Origin: a virus
IMG/VR virus record: IMGVR_UViG_3300046459_000101
Span: 1 to 44,664 of that record
Length of the DNA stretch: 44,664 bases
Strand: one strand, 5' to 3'
Shown here: positions 6,712 through 13,600 of the stretch, piece after piece
How the letters are laid out: each line of letters starts with the position of its first letter
Numbering within the stretch: the stretch's first letter is position 1
The notes under the pieces: model-generated
Seen by the model: the letters and a program-made list of their open reading frames with translations, nothing else
What the model was told of the DNA's origin: nothing
Database searches by the model: none
Made by a program: the position numbers and the translations under genes

Positions 6712-7515
6712 ATGACGACCCGTGCATTGATGGCCGCCAAGCTCGCCAACTATCCCGTGTCTAACAACTTCCGCCTTCTCTCGCCGTCCAATCCCAAAAT
6801 TAACAAGGGGCGGGGCGCTGGCTTCTGGACGTTCATTCTGCACCTCTCGCCCGCCTCTCTGTCTGGCTTCAACACCTGTCCGATGGCCACTGCTGGCTGC
6901 AAGGCCGCATGCCTCAACACTGCGGGGCGGGGCGGCATCGCTGCTGGCGTCGGTATCCTCACTGCGGAGGACGTTGCTGCTGGCAAGCGAAACGCAATCC
7001 AGAACGCTCGCATCCGCAAAACTCGCCTGTTCTTCACTGACCGCGCCAACTTCATGGACGTGCTTGCTGGCGACATCGCCAAGGCGATCCGGGTTGCTCG
7101 CGCCAAGGGCTATACGCCGGTCTTCCGCCTCAACGGCACCTCTGACATTCGGTGGGAAGCAATCCCTGCTGGCGGCCATGCCAACCTGATGGCCATGTTC
7201 CCTGACGTGCAGTTCTATGACTACACCAAGATTGCTAACCGCAAGCGCGTGCCTGCCAACTACGCCCTCACGTTCTCGCTTGCTGACGGCAATGACGAGG
7301 CCGCTGCTACCGCCCTCGCCAATGGCATGAACGTGGCTGCTGTCTTCCGGTCTAAGGATGCCGTGGCCAAGGTCGAGGCTGCTGGCTTCATGGGCTATCC
7401 CGTCTTCAACGGTGACGAAAGCGACCTCCGCTTTCTCGACCCTGCGCACCACGTGATTGCGCTCTACGCCAAGGGCAACGCGAAGCGCGACGCCTCCGGC
7501 TTTGTTCGTGACTAG
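6712..7515 (+). CDS. GP88-like protein, first early gene
   Basis: The 267-residue protein starts at an ATG preceded by AGAGGTT; upstream in-frame ATGs lack such a site. It resembles the phage GP88 family (named after a mycobacteriophage product). It has a cysteine cluster CPMATAGCKAACLN near residues 56-69, then a conserved LFFTDRANFMD, RLNGTSDIRWE and YDYTKIANR. The spaced cysteines suggest metal binding. The biochemical role of the family is not known to me. Being first to enter and be expressed, it occupies the place of T7 gp0.3 and may act on host defences or takeover, which is inference from position only. Confidence 0.7.
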   Translation: MTTRALMAAKLANYPVSNNFRLLSPSNPKINKGRGAGFWTFILHLSPASLSGFNTCPMATAGCKAACLNTAGRGGIAAGVGILTAEDVAAGKRNAIQNARIRKTRLFFTDRANFMDVLAGDIAKAIRVARAKGYTPVFRLNGTSDIRWEAIPAGGHANLMAMFPDVQFYDYTKIANRKRVPANYALTFSLADGNDEAAATALANGMNVAAVFRSKDAVAKVEAAGFMGYPVFNGDESDLRFLDPAHHVIALYAKGNAKRDASGFVRD

Positions 7516-7537
7516 ACACCTGCCAAACGTAGTCTAG
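7516..7537 (+). repeat. Intergenic motif copy 2
   Basis: ACACCTGCCAAACGTAG followed directly by TCTAG is the second copy of the six-copy motif. It begins where the 6712 gene ends. Confidence 0.6.
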
Positions 7538-7629
7538 CGCGAAACCTAGGGTGTCTTTGCTGGCACCCGATGGTCTCACCGTAGGGCGGTGACTGACGAG
7601 CGCGTCAGCAACACTTCGGAGGAACTACC
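7538..7629 (+). other. Structured leader before the early small-gene operon
   Basis: Three consecutive short inverted repeats lie here: GGGTG/CACCC, CACCG-taggg-CGGTG and CTGACG-agcg-CGTCAG. They are followed by a strong GGAGGA ribosome site for the GTG at 7630. There is no T-run. The role could be mRNA processing or stability. Confidence 0.45.
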
Positions 7630-7911
7630 GTGGCACGTAACAGCAACACCAGCGGCATCGCCAATGTCCGCCCGTCCTCAATGGACGCATTCGACAAGCT
7701 GCCCAAAGCCGTGCGCCTCGCGATGCACGCTGCGGATCACAACTGGTCAGGCGAGCAACTGTATCGCGCCTACCGCAAGCGCAACGCCAAGGCCCGCAAC
7801 ACTGCGGCCATGCTCGCCACCATCCGGCTCGCTGACGCTGAGCTGCACATCAAAACCGCGACTGACACCAGCGGCATCATGCCCGGTCAACGCTCGCTGG
7901 TGGAGGGCTGA
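7630..7911 (+). CDS. Small early protein, possibly DUF6525-like
   Basis: The 93-residue basic protein starts at GTG behind a strong GGAGGA site. The stretch MDAFDKLPKAVRLAMHAADHNWSG followed by a Tyr/Arg-rich helix recalls the DUF6525 pattern (DxLP, W-S, then YR/WR), but the family call is from memory of the pattern. It is probably a helical nucleic-acid or protein binder. It is the first gene of a run of closely spaced small genes up to 9078. Confidence 0.6.
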   Translation: MARNSNTSGIANVRPSSMDAFDKLPKAVRLAMHAADHNWSGEQLYRAYRKRNAKARNTAAMLATIRLADAELHIKTATDTSGIMPGQRSLVEG

Positions 7912-7914
7912 ACG

Positions 7915-8154
7915 ATGGCGAAGGCTCGCAAATACTACACGCTGGTCAGCCAGCGCCTGCGCCGCGAGTGGTGCATCGAGTTTGGCGACTACGACCGCCA
8001 GACCGTGGTCGAGGAGCGCGAGGACATCCTTGATGGTCTCGAACACAGCGACGACCCCGCTGATCAATTAGTGCTCTTCAAGATCATCACCACCGCCGAC
8101 GACCAAGACGCGATTGAGGCCGCTGTGGCCAAGCTGAACGGAGTTGCACAATGA
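7915..8154 (+). CDS. Small unknown early protein
   Basis: The 79-residue protein has a basic N-terminus (MAKARKYYTLVSQRLRREW) and an acidic, helical C-terminal half. It starts three bases after the 7630 gene and overlaps the next ATG (ATGA). No family is recognised. Coupling within the early cluster suggests a host-takeover accessory. Confidence 0.6.
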   Translation: MAKARKYYTLVSQRLRREWCIEFGDYDRQTVVEEREDILDGLEHSDDPADQLVLFKIITTADDQDAIEAAVAKLNGVAQ

Positions 8155-8396
8155 GCCGCTTCACCAAAGCCGTAGACATCTGGGCAACGCCCGTCGAGCA
8201 ACTTCAGCCCGGTCAGTGGGTCTTCGCTGGCACCGACGAGGGCGCAGGATCACCGACGCGCGGTCGCTTCCTCGGTGTGAAGCCAAGCGGCTCCATCGTG
8301 GTCGCGTGGATGGGCAACGCCCGTTCTCACCGCCGCAGCCCTGAAGGCATCAAGGGCTATCTCGCATCACTCCGCAACTACGCAAAGGGGCACTGA
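8151..8396 (+). CDS. Small unknown early protein with SH3-like barrel features
   Basis: The 81-residue protein contains a beta-rich centre (VEQLQPGQWVFAG, then GRFLGVKPSGSIVVAW) like a small barrel, and a basic C-terminal helix. It overlaps the 7915 gene by four bases and is separated from the 8400 gene by three. No family is recognised. Confidence 0.6.
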   Translation: MSRFTKAVDIWATPVEQLQPGQWVFAGTDEGAGSPTRGRFLGVKPSGSIVVAWMGNARSHRRSPEGIKGYLASLRNYAKGH

Positions 8397-8399
8397 GCC

Positions 8400-8738
8400 A
8401 TGAACTACACTCACCAGCATGTCGAGGCCGCGCTGTGCCTCTGGGAAGCGGTTCTGGAAAGCCGCAACGACGCCACCATCGACGCTGCATTCGAGCGTCA
8501 CGGCGCATGGGCGCTGCGTCAGGCGATGATGGACATGTCGCACCACTGCGACGACGTTTGGCTCGCGCTGACCGATCTCGGCAACGACGACCGCGTGTCG
8601 TTTGATTGGGAGTTCTGCCCGGCCTTCATCGCGCATTGCGTTGACTGGCAGCACTGCACGCCGCTCGCACTGCACGACTGCGTCACCAAGCTGCGCACCG
8701 CGCTGGATCACATCCTCAACCCTGCGGTGGCTGCGTGA
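8400..8738 (+). CDS. Small unknown early protein, His/Cys-rich
   Basis: The 112-residue acidic, mostly helical protein has an unusual number of histidines and cysteines (SHHCDD, FIAHCVDWQHC, LHDC). Metal binding is possible, but no standard zinc motif is clear. It overlaps the next gene by one base (TGATG). Confidence 0.6.
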   Translation: MNYTHQHVEAALCLWEAVLESRNDATIDAAFERHGAWALRQAMMDMSHHCDDVWLALTDLGNDDRVSFDWEFCPAFIAHCVDWQHCTPLALHDCVTKLRTALDHILNPAVAA

Positions 8739-8887
8739 TGGTCGCAATGTCATTCGAGCGCATCAGCACCAAGCCGCGCAAGGCTCGCCGCGCGTACTCC
8801 CTCGAAAGCCTGTTCGTGGTCGCGTTCGGTCTCGCGTTCATGACCGCAGGCGCTGCCATCGCCATCATTGCGAAGGTGCACCCATGA
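8738..8887 (+). CDS. Small single-pass membrane protein
   Basis: The 49-residue protein has a basic N-terminal half (RISTKPRKARRAYS) followed by one hydrophobic segment (LFVVAFGLAFMTAGAAIAII). It is therefore predicted to sit in the inner membrane with its N-terminus inside. Overlapping stops and starts on both sides support translation. Role unknown. Confidence 0.55.
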   Translation: MVAMSFERISTKPRKARRAYSLESLFVVAFGLAFMTAGAAIAIIAKVHP

Positions 8888-9078
8888 AGACGTGGCAACA
8901 GTGGATCGACTACGCCACCGGCAAGGGCTGGAAGGTGGCATGGCGTGAGGAGCTGCAAGGCTACGTCTACATCACGCCGAAGGCTTACCGCCGTCCGCCT
9001 GAAGAGCTGGGCCACTTCACCGATCAACACGCTGCGTGGAAGGCCGCTGCCTTCGCCTGCTTCAAGCGTGGGGACTGA
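8884..9078 (+). CDS. Small unknown early protein
   Basis: The 64-residue aromatic-rich protein begins MKTWQQWIDYATGKGWKV and contains many Trp and Tyr residues. The ATG overlaps the previous stop. No family is recognised. It is the last gene of the 7630-9078 cluster and is followed by a hairpin. Confidence 0.55.
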   Translation: MKTWQQWIDYATGKGWKVAWREELQGYVYITPKAYRRPPEELGHFTDQHAAWKAAAFACFKRGD

Positions 9079-9091
9079 CGAGAGCACATCC

Positions 9092-9113
9092 GAGGGGCAC
9101 AGCGCTGCCCCTC
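9092..9113 (+). other. Hairpin between the small-gene cluster and the kinase
   Basis: GAGGGGCA and TGCCCCTC form a perfect 8-bp stem with a six-base loop. No T-run follows, so it is more likely an mRNA processing or stability element than a terminator. Confidence 0.5.
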
Positions 9114-9161
9114 CAGTGTGTTCTGCGTACTCCCTGTCATCACCCATCTGAGGCTACTGCA

Positions 9162-10187
9162 ATGCACCTCCGCTATGATCCCCTCGCTGAAGTCGTCATG
9201 TCTGGCGCGACCAATGCCCGCGACGTGCCGACGCGCGATCTCCACATCATCCGCCGCTACATGCGCGAAGCATGCCGCAACTGGAACGGCTCGCGCCGCT
9301 ATGTGATCCGCCTCCCGGAAGAGATGCGCCTCGCTCGCCACTTCGATCCGCGCATGATGCCGTTCACGCGCGGTGTGATGCGAACCGCTGAGGTCGAGCT
9401 GGTCCGCGAGCCTCGCCGGGCACCGGGCCCGATGACCTTCGCGAAGCGCTGGGCCTTCAACCCGATCATGCGCGACATGGTCAACGAGAAGGCGCTCGCG
9501 ATGCAGGCGCTGCGGGACTACTGCGTGAAGGACGTTGAGGCGGTGATGGCGATGGAGCCGAAGATGCCGCCGCTCGACGCACCGAAGCCCGCACCAAGGG
9601 CCAGGGTGAAAAGTGTCACCAGCGATGACTTCATCGAACGCCTGAAGCGTCGCGGCTACCGCACGCTCGGCGCTGGCTGCTTCTCCACGGTGCTCGCCAA
9701 GGGCAAGAGCGACCGCGTGATCAAGGTCAATCGTCGGCCCGATGGCTGGCTCGACTATGTGCTGTGGGCTGCGGAGCGTGGCCACATGGGGAAGAACGCG
9801 CCCATGGTCTACAGCTTCAAGCGCTTCAACGAGGGCACCGACGACGAGTTCTACGTGGCTGTCGTCGAGCGCTGCAAGAACACCGTCGATGACCTCTATC
9901 CGCAGAACAAGCGGGTCACCGAGTTGTTCAGCAGCTTGACCAGCGGCATGCGTGGCAGGGTTGGCAGCGAGCGCGATGCGCTGAAGGCCGACGACATGCA
10001 GCCCGGCTCGCTGCGCTTCGCCATCGAGTTCAGGCTGGAGTTCAACGGCGGCGGCCTCGATCTCCACAGCGGCAACTTCATGGTCCGCGAAGACGGCTCG
10101 CTCGTCTGCACCGATCCCATCAGCGGCGATGCCAAGGGCACCGCCCCGTCTCGCTGGCGTGCGTCCTCCGCGCGTCTCGCTGCCTAG
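9162..10187 (+). CDS. Protein kinase, T7 gp0.7-like, with long N-terminal domain
   Basis: The 341-residue protein starts at the ATG behind TGAGG. The kinase core begins near residue 155. It shows a glycine loop (LGAGCFSTV), the VIKVN lysine (near 186), the catalytic-loop variant LDLHSGN (His302, Asn305), and TDPISG in place of DFG. This is the style of T7 gp0.7, which phosphorylates host proteins including RNA polymerase early in infection. The first 150 residues are basic and helical with no recognised domain. A six-copy motif follows its stop. Confidence 0.8.
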   Translation: MHLRYDPLAEVVMSGATNARDVPTRDLHIIRRYMREACRNWNGSRRYVIRLPEEMRLARHFDPRMMPFTRGVMRTAEVELVREPRRAPGPMTFAKRWAFNPIMRDMVNEKALAMQALRDYCVKDVEAVMAMEPKMPPLDAPKPAPRARVKSVTSDDFIERLKRRGYRTLGAGCFSTVLAKGKSDRVIKVNRRPDGWLDYVLWAAERGHMGKNAPMVYSFKRFNEGTDDEFYVAVVERCKNTVDDLYPQNKRVTELFSSLTSGMRGRVGSERDALKADDMQPGSLRFAIEFRLEFNGGGLDLHSGNFMVREDGSLVCTDPISGDAKGTAPSRWRASSARLAA

Positions 10188-10213
10188 TCACCTTCAGAAC
10201 GTAGGAAGTCTAC
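10188..10213 (+). repeat. Intergenic motif copy 3
   Basis: TCACCTTCAGAACGTAG-GAAG-TCTAC fills the whole gap between the kinase stop and the next ATG, so it overlaps the ribosome site region (GGAAG). Confidence 0.65.
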
Positions 10214-10405
10214 ATGTCACGTCGAGTTTTCATCAGCCCCAAGTCGGCCCGCAAAGCGGGTCGCAAGGCGGTCGAGGGCAGGGCGCTGCGGTTCAAGGTC
10301 GAGCCGCACTTCATCTTCAACAGGGATGGCTCGGTCGATCAGGGCTTTGTTGTGTCGCTCTGGTCGCAGATCGGCATCATTCACCGGGGGTTCATCCGTC
10401 AATGA
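10214..10405 (+). CDS. Small basic unknown protein
   Basis: The 63-residue basic protein begins MSRRVFISPKSARKAGRKA and is followed by a beta-rich half (RFKVEPHFIFN, GFVVSLWSQIG). Its charge suggests nucleic-acid binding. It overlaps the next ATG (ATGA). No family is recognised. Confidence 0.55.
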   Translation: MSRRVFISPKSARKAGRKAVEGRALRFKVEPHFIFNRDGSVDQGFVVSLWSQIGIIHRGFIRQ

Positions 10406-10590
10406 GCTATGAACAGGCGATGGAGCTGGTCGGCGGCGACGCCCCAGCTTGGGTGCTTCAGGGCATCATCGAGCGCCAGCCTCGGTCCTCCCGCTACGCG
10501 CGGGCAGCTCTCGTGCTCCTCAAGATGGGCCACAAACAATCTTCTGGTTTTGCGAAGGATTCGCTTGACCCGAAATCGCGTTCACGGTAG
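10402..10590 (+). CDS. Small unknown protein
   Basis: The 62-residue helical protein begins MSYEQAMELVGGDAPAWVL and has a basic C-terminal half. The start codon overlaps the previous stop. No family is recognised, and the gap that follows holds regulatory-looking repeats. Confidence 0.5.
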   Translation: MSYEQAMELVGGDAPAWVLQGIIERQPRSSRYARAALVLLKMGHKQSSGFAKDSLDPKSRSR

Positions 10591-10807
10591 GTTCTCATCA
10601 CGCGGTTCGGGAAAAAGGGGAAAGGGGGAACGCCACCTGACATGAGGCTTACAGGTCACACCGTGCGACAACACGACTCATCCGTATAAGTTCGGGGTTG
10701 TGACCTGCAAATCGTAGGACTATCCACTGTTGGTCAGAGCCACTGACCAAGATGAAACGAGGGGGGCTTGGCGGCTTCACCCCTGAAACTGAGCGGTAGA
10801 GAGAAGA
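10591..10807 (+). promoter_or_regulatory. Intergenic region with two inverted repeats
   Basis: CAGGTCACA (10652-10660) and TGTGACCTG (10699-10707) form a perfect 9-bp inverted repeat 38 bases apart. TTGGTCAG-agcca-CTGACCAA (10730-10750) forms an 8-bp hairpin. The second arm of the first repeat overlaps motif copy 4. These may be operator half-sites or RNA structure controlling the 10808 gene, whose own ribosome site is AGAGAAG. Confidence 0.5.
10699..10724 (+). repeat. Intergenic motif copy 4 (divergent)
   Basis: TGTGACCTGCAAATCGTAGGACTATCC keeps the ACCTGC-AAA-CGTAG core, but the TCTAC end is degenerate. Confidence 0.5.
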
Positions 10808-11122
10808 ATGCGTCACCTGTTTGGGGTTATAGAGCTTCCGACTGAAGTTGAGCCGGACGAGTTGGTGTCACCAGATACGCCGGAGGGCTACGAGACGGTC
10901 GCGGGTTGGTGGGCGACACGGGAAGAAGCGGCACTGGAGATGCTGAGCGATCCAATCGCAACGCTCTTCGACGATGAGGAAAAGATCATCACCATCGCCG
11001 ACAAGTTGGGCATCCTCTGGAAGTGGTGCACGGCACCGGCAGCGTACCAGCGGATGGGCTTCAAGGTCTCGAAGGCATTTCCTTTGGAGCTTCTCCAGCA
11101 ATTCTATCCGCTGTACCCATAG
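10808..11122 (+). CDS. Acidic unknown early protein
   Basis: The 104-residue acidic protein begins MRHLFGVIELPTEVEPDELV. It has a helical middle (WATREEAALEMLSDPI) and ends QQFYPLYP. It is preceded by AGAGAAG and followed by a strong terminator, so it is probably the last gene of the early transcript. The charge would suit a DNA mimic or inhibitor, but there is no motif evidence for this. Confidence 0.6.
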   Translation: MRHLFGVIELPTEVEPDELVSPDTPEGYETVAGWWATREEAALEMLSDPIATLFDDEEKIITIADKLGILWKWCTAPAAYQRMGFKVSKAFPLELLQQFYPLYP

Positions 11123-11159
11123 CGGACACAATCGGTCCCTAGTAGGACTACGATCAGAG

Positions 11160-11184
11160 GGGGCCCAAGACGGGCCCCTTTTGT
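11160..11184 (+). terminator. Intrinsic terminator ending the early block
   Basis: GGGGCCC-aagac-GGGCCCC is followed by TTTTGTT, a 7-bp all-GC stem with a short T-run. It separates the early genes from the regulator-integrase unit. Confidence 0.85.
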
Positions 11185-11207
11185 TAACTAAGGCTAGGGA
11201 ACCACTC

Positions 11208-11236
11208 TTGACGTAGACAGTTGCAGAGCGTAGAGT
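11208..11236 (+). promoter_or_regulatory. Sigma70-like promoter for the regulator-integrase unit
   Basis: TTGACG and TAGAGT are separated by exactly 17 bases. The pair lies just downstream of the terminator and 43 bases before the 11279 start. This would let host RNA polymerase transcribe the module independently of the lytic programme. Confidence 0.7.
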
Positions 11237-11278
11237 TTCACACGTAAGCGACTTTCAACGAAACAAAGGAGACTAGCC

Positions 11279-11668
11279 ATGATCACGAAGGGGGCTTCGC
11301 ACATGACCAGTAACGACAACAACACCAGCATCGAAGACGCGAAGTGGGTTGAGACCCTGACGCTGATCATCAACGAGTTCAGGAAGATCAGCTCGGACAT
11401 CACCGCCAACCAGATGCTGGTTCTGCTGCACGCTGGTGCGAAGCCGGGCATCACTCAGAAGGAGCTGTCCAAGGTGACTGACATCGCGGACGGCACCATC
11501 TCGCGCATCTGCGCTCTTATGTCTGACCGTGGCCATCAGGGCCGCGATGGGCTCAACGTCCTGAGCATCGACCCTGTCCCCGGCGACTTCCGCTCGAAGG
11601 GCCAGAAGCTGATCGGCGCTGGCAAGAAGATGTACGCCAGCATCAAAGCCCACATGATCAACCGCTGA
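11279..11668 (+). CDS. MarR-like winged-helix regulator
   Basis: The 129-residue protein has a perfect AAGGAG site seven bases before the chosen ATG. The pattern NQMLVLLHAGAKPGITQKEL followed by TDIADGTISRICALMSDRG fits a MarR-type winged helix-turn-helix with the recognition helix near residues 68-83. It lies between its own sigma70-like promoter and the integrase gene. It could be the lysogeny repressor, an integrase regulator or an excision factor. Candidate operators are the palindromes at 6595 and 10652. Assignment of a specific role is inference. Confidence 0.65.
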   Translation: MITKGASHMTSNDNNTSIEDAKWVETLTLIINEFRKISSDITANQMLVLLHAGAKPGITQKELSKVTDIADGTISRICALMSDRGHQGRDGLNVLSIDPVPGDFRSKGQKLIGAGKKMYASIKAHMINR

Positions 11669-11699
11669 AGACCCGCGTTCTACCGTTCAATTAGAGGCT

Positions 11700-12773
11700 A
11701 TGCCGATGGCGACTTATCCCAAGGGCAACAAGTTCATTACGAAGTTCATGGTGGACGGCAAGCGTCACACCAAGATGCACGACACGGCGGCCGAGGGCGA
11801 GGCGTGGGAATTGACCGCACGCGGTGCCCTGAAGCTCGGCAAGGCCATCCCCGAGGGCGAGAAGAAGATCGGCGGCTCCGACGCTGGCTCCCTCGGCAAC
11901 CTGCTGCGCGAGACCGCGACGCTCCACTGGTCGAAGGGCAAGGACAGCTCGAAGTGCGAGCTGAATGCCTCCACCTTCGTCAACTGGTGCGGCAAGGACA
12001 TGGGCGTGGTCGAGGCGTTCTCGCAGGAGAACATCGACGAGTTCCTCCAGTACCTGCTCAACGAGCGCGAGGTCGAGGGCTCGACGGTCAACCGCTACAA
12101 GTCGGCGATCCGCGTCATGATGGAGCGGGTGAAGCACAAGCTGCCCGCCGTCCCGACCTTCCCAAAGTTCAGGGAGAACAAGGGCCGCTTCCGGTTCTTC
12201 TCGCACGAGGAGGAGCTGGCCATCCTGTCGCTCTGGACTGTCTGGGAGCGATACCACGAGAGCGAGTTCTTCCAGTTCCTGATCGACACCGGGGCCCGCA
12301 CCTACACCGAGGGCCAGGTACTGAAGTGGGACGACATCCACAAGGACCGTGTCATCTTCTGGGACACCAAGAACGGCTCGTTCAGGGCAGTGCCGCTGTC
12401 CAACCGGGCGCAGGACATCATCGCCTCGCTCAGGAAGCGTAAGGGCAACCAGCCGGGCCCGTTCACCGAACTGACCAAGCCGCACATGCGCTGGCTCTGG
12501 GAGCGCACCCGCGCCCAGCTCCCGCAGGTCGAGGACGCCGTGGTCTACTGCACCCGGCACACCTACGGCTCCCGCATGGTCATGAACGGGGTGCCCCTGT
12601 CGGTCCTGAAGAAGCTCATGGGCCACAGCGACATCAAGATGACTGAGCGCTACGCCGTGTTCGAGGACAGCGCCGCCTTCGAGGTCGCCTTCAAGGCCCT
12701 CAACGGTGGGGGCTTCGCACCGGCCCGGCCGTCCCCGATTGGGCTGGTCGTAGACAACGCCGCCGGGGGATAG
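11700..12773 (+). CDS. int: Tyrosine recombinase (phage integrase)
   Basis: The 357-residue protein (an alternative ATG lies two codons later) has the expected order of domains. A DNA-contacting N-terminal part is followed by a core-binding SAM-like domain (about 75-150). The catalytic domain holds Arg200 (DTGARTYTEGQ), Lys224 (WDTKNGSF), Arg286 (TRHTYGSR), His309 (MGHSD) and Tyr318 (ERYAVF). A tyrosine takes the place of the usual first histidine of the HxxR box. The neighbouring tRNA-Leu with flanking repeats is its probable attP. Integrases upstream of the RNA polymerase are known in some T7-like phages, for example pelagiphages. Confidence 0.93.
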   Translation: MPMATYPKGNKFITKFMVDGKRHTKMHDTAAEGEAWELTARGALKLGKAIPEGEKKIGGSDAGSLGNLLRETATLHWSKGKDSSKCELNASTFVNWCGKDMGVVEAFSQENIDEFLQYLLNEREVEGSTVNRYKSAIRVMMERVKHKLPAVPTFPKFRENKGRFRFFSHEEELAILSLWTVWERYHESEFFQFLIDTGARTYTEGQVLKWDDIHKDRVIFWDTKNGSFRAVPLSNRAQDIIASLRKRKGNQPGPFTELTKPHMRWLWERTRAQLPQVEDAVVYCTRHTYGSRMVMNGVPLSVLKKLMGHSDIKMTERYAVFEDSAAFEVAFKALNGGGFAPARPSPIGLVVDNAAGG

Positions 12774-12853
12774 TAGAGGGCTGTCCACCGTTGCTGGACT
12801 GGGTGACAATTCGGGTGCCAATTAGGTGTCAGATTGGCACCGGAGGTGACAAA

Positions 12854-12940
12854 GCGGGTGTGGTGGAATTGGTAGACACGTCAGGTTTAGGTCCTGATTT
12901 CCTTACGGAATTACGGGTTCAAGTCCTGTCACCCGCACCA
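12854..12940 (+). tRNA. tRNA-Leu (anticodon TAG)
   Basis: The 87-base gene has an encoded CCA end. The acceptor stem GCGGGTG/CACCCGC is perfect. The D arm (GGAATTGGTAGAC), the anticodon stem TCAGG/CCTGA around loop TTTAGGT, a class II variable arm (TTTCCTTACGGAA) and a TTCAAGT T-loop are all present. It looks fully functional. It could decode CTN leucine codons, restore a host tRNA after integration, or serve mainly as the attP core. Confidence 0.95.
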
Positions 12941-13010
12941 TCGCCCAGTAGATTTAGGTTCTGGCCACATACGTCCTACGATAGTCGATCTTCTCGCAAC
13001 CCCTTGAGAT

Positions 13011-13040
13011 AAGCCCAGAATTTGCTGGGCTTTTCTTTTG
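13011..13040 (+). terminator. Intrinsic terminator after the tRNA
   Basis: AAGCCCAG-aatttg-CTGGGCTT is followed by TTCTTTTG. It closes the integrase-tRNA unit and insulates it from the RNA polymerase operon. Confidence 0.88.
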
Positions 13041-13130
13041 CCCTGTCACTCTACGATTGGCAGGAGATTGCGGTGACACCCCCCTTTGGTGACAATCCGA
13101 GGTGACAATCCGTCACTGCCGAAAATAGGT

Positions 13131-13157
13131 ACTTGCCAAATCAGGATGGTCTACGAT
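13131..13157 (+). repeat. Intergenic motif copy 5
   Basis: ACTTGCCAAATCAGGAT then GGTCTACGAT. The GGTCTACGAT-AG part is identical to copy 6. It lies upstream of the 13169 gene and the RNA polymerase. Confidence 0.55.
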
Positions 13158-13168
13158 AAGCAGGTGAC

Positions 13169-13600
13169 ATGACCCAAGACGAGATCGACGACTGGCAGTG
13201 CAAGCTGCACCTCTGGTCCTGCTACCTCTACGAGGTCGAGGCCAACGCACCGCTCAGCGACGAGCAGTACGACCAGCAGTGTCAGTACCTGCTCCGCATC
13301 TACGCCCGGCTCCCCGACTGGTATCGCCAGCGGGTCACCGAGGGCGACCTGACCAGCGGCAGCGGAGCGTCCATCGCCCGCTCCCTCACCCCCGACGAAA
13401 TCGCAGCCGCCCGGTGGTGGCGCGACGAACACATACCAGCCATGCGAAAGGAAGCCCATGACCGACATCAGCACCTCCTCGACGAACAGCGCCGACGTGA
13501 TGGATCGCGAGCACCAGCTCGAAAAGCAGGCGGCCGAAAAGGGCGCGGCAAAGGTCCGCAAGATGGTCGCCAAGGCCAAGGAGAAGGGGCTCGGGGCTGA
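13169..13600 (+). CDS. Protein resembling DNA ligase LigA domain Ia
   Basis: The open frame gives 143 residues. The first 110 hold the signature LYEVEANAPLSDEQYDQQCQYL, which follows the (Y/L)-Y-x3-AP-x-(I/L)SD-x2-YD pattern of the NMN-binding Ia domain of NAD-dependent ligases. A helical part with LTSGSGASIA follows. No adenylation or OB domain follows, so it cannot be a complete ligase. The last 143 bases overlap the RNA polymerase gene, and the encoded tail is Gly/Arg/Lys-rich, perhaps only a by-product of that frame. It may bind NAD/NMN or act with a host ligase. T7 encodes its ligase just after, not before, the polymerase. Confidence 0.6.
   Translation: MTQDEIDDWQCKLHLWSCYLYEVEANAPLSDEQYDQQCQYLLRIYARLPDWYRQRVTEGDLTSGSGASIARSLTPDEIAAARWWRDEHIPAMRKEAHDRHQHLLDEQRRRDGSRAPARKAGGRKGRGKGPQDGRQGQGEGARG

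Larger units (their letters stand above)
12802..13108 (+). other. Probable attP: tRNA core flanked by GGTGACAA arm sites
   Basis: GGTGACAA occurs in direct orientation at 12802, 12845, 13088 and 13101. In three copies it extends to GGTGACAATYCG. Related sites are GGTGCCAA (12814), its inverse TTGGCACC (12834), GGTGTCAG (12825) and GGTGACAC (13072). The sites cluster on both sides of the tRNA-Leu next to the integrase gene, as arm-type integrase sites flank a tRNA crossover core in many temperate phages. The crossover itself cannot be located without a host sequence. Confidence 0.6.

Noticed and set aside
12949-12966. Fourth SP6-like promoter (ATTTAGGTTCTGG) after the tRNA
   Set aside because: Only the TTAGGTT part matches; the CAG-N2-TCGCC half shared by the three accepted copies is missing.
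13131-13157. Sigma70 promoter TTGCCA...TACGAT before the RNA polymerase operon
   Set aside because: The two hexamers are only 13 bases apart, too close for a sigma70 promoter, and the same motif elsewhere lacks the -10 part.
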